Assembly: GCA_964655175.1 (NCBI GenBank)
Contig: CAZZLY010000092.1
Span: 1-11,154 of the forward strand
From: JAIOPA01 sp964655175
Lineage (GTDB): Bacteria; Eisenbacteria; RBG-16-71-46
Reading direction: 5' to 3'
DNA length: 11,154 nt
Shown piece after piece: positions 1-8,355 of this stretch. Position 1 is the stretch's first letter; every line of letters starts with the position of its first letter. The translations under genes were made by a program, and so were the position numbers. The notes under the pieces are model-generated. The model had not been told where the DNA came from. It worked only from the letters and a program-made list of their open reading frames with translations, and did no database searches.

Positions 1-1469
1 GGCGAGACGGTGAACGCACTGCTCGTGACCGTGACCGCGCCCGCATGGGCGACGAGCGTCTTGCCACCGACGAGGTTCACGGACAGTGCCGTGAAGTGCG
101 CGCGACCCAGCGAATCGGTGGTCGCCGCGCCGCTGGTCAGCGTGCCCGTGCCCGAAAGCGTGAGTGCGATCGCGGCGCCCGGCACGAGGTTGCCGAACGC
201 ATCGTGCGCATCGACCGTGACCGCGGGCGACATCGTGGCCCCGGCGATCACGTCCGAGGGCGATGTGGAGAACGCGAGCGTGGCCACCGCGGCCGGGGCG
301 ACCGCGAACGTCGTGCTCGAGGCGCTGAGCACACCGCTCGAGGCGGTGAACGACTTGCGACCGACGAGGTCGACGGTCAGCGCCGCGAAGTGCGCGGTAC
401 CGGTGGAGTCGGTCGTCACCGCGCCGCCACCGTTCAGTACGCCGCTACCGTTGAGACCGATCGACACCGCGACGTTCGGCACCACGTTGCCGAACGCGTC
501 ATGCGCCAGGACCGTCACGGCGGGCGTCATCACGACCCCGGCGACCACGTCGGAGGGCTGCGCGGCGAACGCCAGCGACGCCGCCGCCGCGGGCGAGACC
601 GTGTACGAGGCGCTCGTGGCCGTGAGCGTGCCGAGCGCGGCGTGCAGCTGACGCGTCCCCGCGAGCTCGCTCGTGACGCCCGCGAACGTCGCCAGGCCGA
701 CACTGTCGCTCGTCGCGATCGTCGTGCCCGACAACGTCCCGGTGCCGATCAGCGACAGCGACACGAGCCCACCGGGGATCGGGTTGTCGAACGCATCGGC
801 GACGCGCACCACGACCGGCGTGGACATGGCCACACCCGCGACGTGGGAGGACGGCGCGGTGCTGAACGCGAGGCCGGCCGCTGCGGCGTGACGCACCGGG
901 AAGGCGGGCGTGCTCGTGACCACCGTGCCGCTCGTCGCACGCAACTGCTGCAGGCCCGCACGCCGCACCGTGAGGGACGGGAACGACGCGAGGCCGAGCG
1001 AGTCCGTCAGCACGGCCGCACCACCGGTGAGCGAGTCGCCGCTCACGAGTGAAAGCGAAACGCTCGCCGAAGGCACGAGGTTGCCGAACGCGTCGCGCGC
1101 CCGGATCTTCGTCACGGGGGTGAGCGTGACCCCGGCGATGCCGGAGTCCGGTGCCGCGACGACCTCCAGCTGCGCGACCGCGCCCGGCGTGACCCGGAAC
1201 GAAGTGCTGGTCGCGCTCGGCAGCGAGTCGGCATCGGCCACGAGCTGCTTCACGCCGACCAGGTCGAAGGCGAGGTTCGTGAACGTGGCGATGCCGGTGC
1301 TGTCGGTGGCCACCGTGCGCGTACCCAGCAGCGTGCCCGTGCCGATCATGGACACGGTCACCGGTGAGCCCACGGCGAGGTCGCCGACGACGTTGCGCAC
1401 ACGGACCCGCACGGCGGGCGAGAGCGGCTGACCCGCCGGGACGTCGACCGGGTTGTCGAGGATGGCGAT
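1..1469 (-). repeat. Five tandem ~99-residue invasin/filamin-like Ig domains
   Basis: Residues ~826-1314 of the giant secreted protein carry five units starting at about residue 826 and then every ~99 residues, the fifth at ~1221. Each unit opens with a LAF.T.P.....AG strand, has A.DAFGN.VP in the middle, then G.GTL and TDS.G.A.F, and ends S..F.V.PAA. At DNA level the DAFGN.VP segment stays recognisable as copies of a ttgccgaacgcgtc-like block near 190, 486, 784 and 1079. The fifth unit is cut only at its very end by the window edge, so further units may follow. Such domains usually act as stalks in surface adhesins. Confidence 0.82.
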
Positions 1470-3944
1470 CCCGCCCGCGGGGCGGATGATCAGCGTGTCC
1501 GTGAAGGTCGTCGAGCAGCCACGCGCGTCCACCACGGTGAAGGTCAGCACGTTCGCCGCTTTCGTCGTCGTGAAGCCACTCACCGTCGCGGTCGCACGGT
1601 CGAACGCATAGCCGGCCGGCAGCGTGCCGCCGGTCAGCGACCAGCAGTAGGGCGCGGTGCCACCCGTCGCGGACAGCGTCATGGAGCCCGGCGCGCTGGT
1701 CGGCAGGACCGGCAGATCGCCCGGCGTCACGGTGATCGTGCCGCAGGACACACCGGTCTCGGCCGGAACCGACGCGACCGTGCCCGAGGGCTGGCCGTTG
1801 ACGCTGACGAAGGCGCCGCTCATGAGGATGCGCGAGCCGCTCGAGGCGAACGCGCGCACGATGCCGTTGGCGTTGGGGTTCCAGGGCAGCAGCGCGCCCG
1901 TGGCCGGATCGACCGCGGCCGCGCGAGTGCGCGTCTGACCGCCGACAAGCGTCATCGAGCCGCCCAGGTAGACGACCCCTGGCTGGGCGTGGATCGCGAA
2001 CACGGTGGCGTTGGCGTCGGGGTTCCACGCGTTCGCCGCACCGGTGACGGGATCGAGCGCGGCCGCGCGGTTGCGCAACTGGCCACCGATCGACGTGAAG
2101 TTGCCACCCACCAGGATGCGATCGCACAGGCGCACGAACGTGCGCGGGCCCGCGTTGGCCTCGGGCGCCCACGCCGTCGTCGTCCCCGTCGTCATGTCCA
2201 CGGCACCCACGAACGAACGGTTCACGCCACCGAGCACGAGGAAGTTGCCACCCACGAGCAACGACGACCCGGTCGCGTCGAGGGCGTACACCTGATCGCT
2301 CGCATCGGCGGTCCAGTTGCTCGCCAGTCCGGTCGCGAGCTCGACCGCACCCAGATTCGTGTGCGGCGCACCACCGAGGGAGGTGTAGAGACCGCCGACG
2401 TAAAGCCGATCGGTCGTGCGCGCGAGCGACAGCACCTGACCGTTGCAGGCCGGAGCCCACGTGGTGGGCTGGCCGGCGACGAGGTCCACCTCGGCGAGCG
2501 CACTGCGCGCGGCCGTGCCGATGGCGGTGAACGTGCCGCCCAGATACAGGCTCGTGGGACCGGCGACCATCGCCTGGACGATGTTGTTCACATCCGGCGC
2601 CCACGCGGTCGCCTGACCGGTGCGCACGTCGAAGGCCGCCGCGTTGCGACGCGGCAGACCGCCGACGCCGTTGAACGTGCCGCCCAGCATCACGGTGCCG
2701 CGTGAAGGGGCGATCACCGAGACGGTGCCGTAGGCCGTGGGATTCCAGGCACTGGCCACGCCGGTCCCGGCATTCAGGGACGCGGCGCGACTGCGGGCGA
2801 CGCCGGCCACGTTGAGGAAGTCGCCGCCCACGAGGATCTGGCCGCCACTGATGGCGAGCGTCTGCACGGTGTTGTCCGCGCCGGGATTCCACGTGGTGGG
2901 GGTGCCCGTCGTGGGGCTCAGCGCGGCGAGACGATTGCGCAACGAGGTGCCGATCTGCGTGAACAGGCCACCGATGTAGATGGCGCTGGGCGTCTGGGCG
3001 ATCGCGAGCACGGTGTTGTTGCTGCCCGCGTTCCAGAGCGTCGCGAGGCCCGTGCTGGATTCCAGCTGGGCGATGCGGTTGCGCGTGACGCCGTCGAGGA
3101 TGGTGAACTGACCGCCGGCGTAGAGGAAGCCGGCCGCCTCGTTGAGCGCCAATGCGAACACGGTGTTGTTCGGGTTCGGGGCCCAGGCGGTGTTGACCGC
3201 GCCCGTGGTGTTGTTCACCTGCGCGAGGCGGGTGATGGCCGCGCCGCCGATCGTGGTGAACTGGCCGCCGACGTACACGCTCGTCGCGCCCACCGCGAGG
3301 GCGCGCACCGAGGCGTTCGCGTTCGGGTTCCACGCCGACGTGACGCCGGTCGCGAGGTCCACCGCACCGACGCGATTGCGCGCCACGCCGCCCAGATTGA
3401 GGAAGTCGCCGCCCACGTACACCGTGGTGCCGCTCAGCGCGAGCGCTCGCACCGGGGCGTCGGCCACCGGGCTCCACGACGACACCGCGCCGTTCGCGAG
3501 GACGCGCGCGAGGTTGGTGCGCGCGACCCCGCCGACGCTGGTGAACTGACCGCCCAGCAGCCAGCCGCCCGCGCCGTCGGGGACGGCGGCGAACACGCTG
3601 CCGTTGACGACCGGGAAGCCCGCCGTCGGCAACGCGGTGACGGAATCCACGGGGACGCCGGCGCCCGTGACCGCGCCCACCGCGGTGAAGCTGCCGCCCA
3701 CGTAGAGGGTGCTGTCCACCAGCACCTGCGTGAGCACGGAACCGTTCGTGATCCACTGGTTCGGCGAGGGGGCCTGCGCCTGCGCACGCCCGTGGGCGAG
3801 CAGCACCGCGAGACACGCGGCGGCCCACGGGCGGAGCACGGAGGCACGGGACGCGGGCTTCCGGATCGCGAGGGCGATGCGCGGCAGCGGAGCGTCGACG
3901 GGCATCCGGTGCGGACGGGGAAGAGGTCCGAACGGAGCAGGCAT
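1..3944 (-). CDS. Secreted delta-60-repeat propeller protein with tandem Ig-like domains (C-terminus beyond window)
   Basis: A large exported protein, read from 3944 down to the window edge with no stop: 1314 codons plus two bases of the next. From the first ATG, residues 36-58 form a hydrophobic signal peptide (core around AAACLAVLLA, then AQAQA). Residues ~78-733 are about 14 repeats of ~47 residues with the pattern YVGGxFTxxGGxxRNRxA...TGxxxxWNP.AN, which matches the delta-60/DUF5122 propeller family. Residues ~735-822 resemble a putative Ig domain (ATGGTAPYCWSLTGGTLPAGY). From ~826, five tandem ~99-residue invasin/filamin-like domains share DAFGNxVP and TDSxGxAxF. The likely role is extracellular or cell-surface display or adhesion; the precise function is unknown. 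The start is uncertain: ATG 3944 has a weak AAGGGA 12 bases upstream, ATG 3905 is possible, and GTG 3839 would give the most typical signal peptide. No in-frame stop lies close upstream. The gene is transcribed in the same direction as the phosphatase but is separated from it by 221 bases. Confidence 0.9.
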   Translation of the reverse strand, partial: MPAPFGPLPRPHRMPVDAPLPRIALAIRKPASRASVLRPWAAACLAVLLAHGRAQAQAPSPNQWITNGSVLTQVLVDSTLYVGGSFTAVGAVTGAGVPVDSVTALPTAGFPVVNGSVFAAVPDGAGGWLLGGQFTSVGGVARTNLARVLANGAVSSWSPVADAPVRALALSGTTVYVGGDFLNLGGVARNRVGAVDLATGVTSAWNPNANASVRALAVGATSVYVGGQFTTIGGAAITRLAQVNNTTGAVNTAWAPNPNNTVFALALNEAAGFLYAGGQFTILDGVTRNRIAQLESSTGLATLWNAGSNNTVLAIAQTPSAIYIGGLFTQIGTSLRNRLAALSPTTGTPTTWNPGADNTVQTLAISGGQILVGGDFLNVAGVARSRAASLNAGTGVASAWNPTAYGTVSVIAPSRGTVMLGGTFNGVGGLPRRNAAAFDVRTGQATAWAPDVNNIVQAMVAGPTSLYLGGTFTAIGTAARSALAEVDLVAGQPTTWAPACNGQVLSLARTTDRLYVGGLYTSLGGAPHTNLGAVELATGLASNWTADASDQVYALDATGSSLLVGGNFLVLGGVNRSFVGAVDMTTGTTTAWAPEANAGPRTFVRLCDRILVGGNFTSIGGQLRNRAAALDPVTGAANAWNPDANATVFAIHAQPGVVYLGGSMTLVGGQTRTRAAAVDPATGALLPWNPNANGIVRAFASSGSRILMSGAFVSVNGQPSGTVASVPAETGVSCGTITVTPGDLPVLPTSAPGSMTLSATGGTAPYCWSLTGGTLPAGYAFDRATATVSGFTTTKAANVLTFTVVDARGCSTTFTDTLIIRPAGGIAILDNPVDVPAGQPLSPAVRVRVRNVVGDLAVGSPVTVSMIGTGTLLGTRTVATDSTGIATFTNLAFDLVGVKQLVADADSLPSATSTSFRVTPGAVAQLEVVAAPDSGIAGVTLTPVTKIRARDAFGNLVPSASVSLSLVSGDSLTGGAAVLTDSLGLASFPSLTVRRAGLQQLRATSGTVVTSTPAFPVRHAAAAGLAFSTAPSSHVAGVAMSTPVVVRVADAFDNPIPGGLVSLSLIGTGTLSGTTIATSDSVGLATFAGVTSELAGTRQLHAALGTLTATSASYTVSPAAAASLAFAAQPSDVVAGVVMTPAVTVLAHDAFGNVVPNVAVSIGLNGSGVLNGGGAVTTDSTGTAHFAALTVDLVGRKSFTASSGVLSASSTTFAVAPAAVATLAFSTSPSDVIAGATMSPAVTVDAHDAFGNLVPGAAIALTLSGTGTLTSGAATTDSLGRAHFTALSVNLVGGKTLVAHAGAVTVTSSAFTVS
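1746..3713 (-). repeat. About 14 delta-60/DUF5122-like protein repeats
   Basis: Within the giant secreted protein, residues ~78-733 hold about 14 consecutive units averaging 47 residues. Each has a hydrophobic strand leading into (Y/L)(V/L)GG.F, a GG..RNR.A turn, a (D/N)..TG element and a WNP.(A/G)(D/N)..V end. The first unit (VGAVTGAGVPVDS) and the last (LMSGAFVSVNG) are the most degenerate, as is common for capping repeats. The DNA copies are diverged, so this is an old protein-level repeat and not a recent tandem duplication. The repeat number was counted by eye and could be off by one. Confidence 0.85.
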
Positions 3945-4165
3945 GGAGTCGGGGAGTCCCTTGGCAGAGGGAGGGATGCGTGCAGCAGGCTCCCTTGATG
4001 TTAGGGACTCTCCCGGTGCTTCCCCGCACGATATCCGCGGCGGACGCTTCGCCGGGGCCCGTGGGCATTGCAGTCTTTGCATCACGTGTACAACGCGTTG
4101 CAAGCCGCAATACGACGTTCAGTGTGACGTGACCTCTCGGGCCCGGCGCACGGACCGCGGAACGG
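3945..4165. other. Intergenic region upstream of the propeller/Ig gene
   Basis: These 221 bases separate the phosphatase stop from the start of the secreted protein and should hold the latter's promoter (minus strand). The stretch 4061-4110 is less GC-rich than its surroundings. It carries three TTGCA motifs (4068-4072, 4077-4081, 4098-4102), the palindrome CACGTG (4083-4088) and the 10-base palindrome CAACGCGTTG (4091-4100). A TATCGT hexamer on the minus strand at 4028-4033 matches the -10 proposed for the C25 gene but has no recognisable -35. Just after the phosphatase stop there is a 5-base stem (GACCG/CGGTC) without a U tract, so no convincing terminator is present. No small gene is seen. 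Confidence 0.5.
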
Positions 4166-4965
4166 TCAGGCGTGGGCCTCGGGGTGCGCCGCGATGACCT
4201 CGAGCAGGCGCGCGTGCAGCGTGGGATGAGCCGCCGCGATGCGCCGACCGTCGAGACGCAGAGGCTCACCGCGGTAGCCGGTGATCACACCGCCCGCCTC
4301 GCGCACGATGAGCGAGCCCGCCGCGATGTCCCAGGGCGACAGGTTGCCCTCCCACATGCCGTCGAAACGGCCCATCGCGAGATAGCACAGGTTGAGTGCG
4401 GCCGAGCCGTCGCGACGCACGCCCTGAGCGCGCAGCAGGAAGTCCTGGAAGAGCGGCAGGTGCCGCTGCGGGAACTCGCGCACGTCGTAGGGGAAGCCGG
4501 TGACGAGCAGGGCCTCCTCGATCGCCGTGATGCCGCTCACGCGGATCGGCGCGCCGTTCAGTGTGGCGCCGTGACCCGCGGCCGCGGCGAACAGCTCGTC
4601 GCGCACCGGGTCGTAGACGACGCCGGCCGCCATCGCACCGGCGACCTCGACGCCCACCGAGACGGCGAAGAAGGGATAGTTGTGCGCGTAGTTCGTGGTG
4701 CCATCGAGCGGGTCGCAGATCCAGCGCACGGGCGTCGAACCCGAGTGCACGCCCGACTCCTCGGCGAGGATGCCGTGCGTGGGGAAACGCGACTGGATGA
4801 GCGAGAGCAGGAGCGCCTCGGAGCGCTTGTCGTACTCGGTCACGAGGTCGATGCGACCCTTCTTCTCGGGCGCGTGCACGCGCCCATAGCCCTCGCGCAG
4901 GATCGCGCCCGCCTCACGGGCGAAGGAGGTGGCGGCTTCCAGCAGGGTGCGGGGATCGTCGGGGG

Positions 4966-4969
<4 letters not shown>
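4166..4969 (-). CDS. Inositol monophosphatase family protein
   Basis: A 267-residue Mg2+-dependent, Li+-sensitive-type phosphatase of the IMPase/SuhB/HisN/CysQ superfamily, a typical full length for the family. The metal-binding signature is complete: D41..E45.D47 in the N-terminal helix, AEES at 69-72, DPLDGTT at 86-92 with both aspartates, and WDIAAG at 213-218. RRDGSAALNLCYLAMGRFDG at 185-204 is the usual conserved segment before the last motif. There is no signal peptide, so it is cytoplasmic. The family hydrolyses myo-inositol-1-phosphate, fructose-1,6-bisphosphate, histidinol phosphate or PAP; the substrate cannot be assigned from sequence alone. The start at 4969 is set by the ATGA overlap with the helicase stop and a GAGG five bases upstream, which makes translational coupling likely. 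A longer reading of the frame to 5683 is low-complexity, R/A-rich out-of-frame helicase sequence and is not real. Confidence 0.95.
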
Positions 4970-7950
<2,981 letters not shown>

Positions 7951-7956
7951 GGGCGC

Positions 7957-7962
7957 ACGCTA
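7957..7962 (-). promoter_or_regulatory. Possible -10 element giving a leaderless helicase transcript
   Basis: On the minus strand, TAGCGT (a TAnnnT-type -10, preceded by TGC as in an extended -10) ends six bases before ATG 7950. The expected start of transcription would fall on or next to the A of the ATG. No Shine-Dalgarno sequence is visible before this start, which fits a leaderless mRNA. No -35 match is seen at 16-18 bases, so this is a weak call. Confidence 0.3.
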
Positions 7963-8110
7963 GCATGCGGGCCGCACCCGTGGGATGGCCGCGGTCACGG
8001 CCCCGGACGCGGCGCGGGACGGCGTGGGGGCCCGGGGCGGAACGGTCGGGGCGCGAAGGGGTTGGCGTTCCGGCAGCGCCCCCGGGGGAGAGGCGAAGGG
8101 CACGGTCGGC

Positions 8111-8118
8111 GGGGGGGG
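8111..8118 (+). repeat. G8 homopolymer tract upstream of the C25 gene promoter
   Basis: Eight consecutive G residues lie about 70 bases upstream of the proposed -35 of the peptidase gene. Tracts of this length are prone to slippage, but at this distance and in DNA this GC-rich it may be incidental. Confidence 0.5.
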
Positions 8119-8187
8119 CGCGTTGCGGATCGCAAGGCCGTCCCGTGTTCGATGGCACTGAACACCGACGCCGGAGTGCGGAACTCG

Positions 8188-8217
8188 TTGACCCTCCCCG
8201 CGACGGCCGCCTATCGT
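8188..8217 (+). promoter_or_regulatory. Sigma70-like promoter for the C25 peptidase gene
   Basis: TTGACC at 8188-8193 (five of six to the -35 consensus) and TATCGT at 8212-8217 (four of six to the -10) are separated by 18 bases. They sit in a locally less GC-rich patch and are correctly oriented toward the ATG at 8356. This predicts a transcription start near 8224 and a 5' leader of about 130 bases. Group-specific consensus sequences are unknown for this organism, so this is inference from the general bacterial model. Confidence 0.5.
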
Positions 8218-8341
8218 TAAGGCTCCGGAAGTCCCACATCCGCTGCGCTCACACCCCCCCGGCGCCTCCTTAGTAGTCGCGCGTCATCCCTCTGGCGCGC
8301 TCCGTGCACTGCATCCGAGTCCGCACACCGACGTCCGTTCA

Positions 8342-8346
8342 GGGAG
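8342..8346 (+). promoter_or_regulatory. Ribosome binding site of the C25 peptidase gene
   Basis: GGGAG, within AGGGAGAA, is followed by a nine-base spacer and ATG 8356. It supports that start, which also gives a proper signal peptide. Confidence 0.7.
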
Positions 8347-8355
8347 AACCCCCAC

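Larger units (their letters stand above)
7951..8355. other. Divergent intergenic region between the helicase and C25 peptidase genes
   Basis: These 405 bases lie between two divergently transcribed genes. They hold the promoter and ~130-base leader of the peptidase (right part), a possible -10 for the helicase at the left edge, a G8 tract, a C7 tract (8254-8260) and a small inverted repeat TTGCG-GAT-CGCAA (8123-8135). The leader also contains GCGCG/CGCGC, which could form a short stem around 8278-8300. Reading frames here have no recognisable protein character and start codons lack ribosome binding sites, so I see no gene. Confidence 0.5.

Noticed and set aside
4141..4168. Hairpin GACCG/CGGTC after the phosphatase stop as a terminator
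   Set aside because: The stem is only five bases and is not followed by a U tract; such stems are expected by chance in GC-rich DNA.
499..4269. 1256-residue minus-strand open frame across the propeller/Ig gene
   Set aside because: It is the out-of-frame shadow of the real secreted protein: extremely R/G/A-rich with no domain pattern, while the neighbouring frame gives clear delta-60 and Ig repeats with a signal peptide.
7965..8273. 102-residue plus-strand open frame in the divergent intergenic region
   Set aside because: R/G/P-rich with no ribosome binding site or motif, and it overlaps the proposed promoter of the protease gene.
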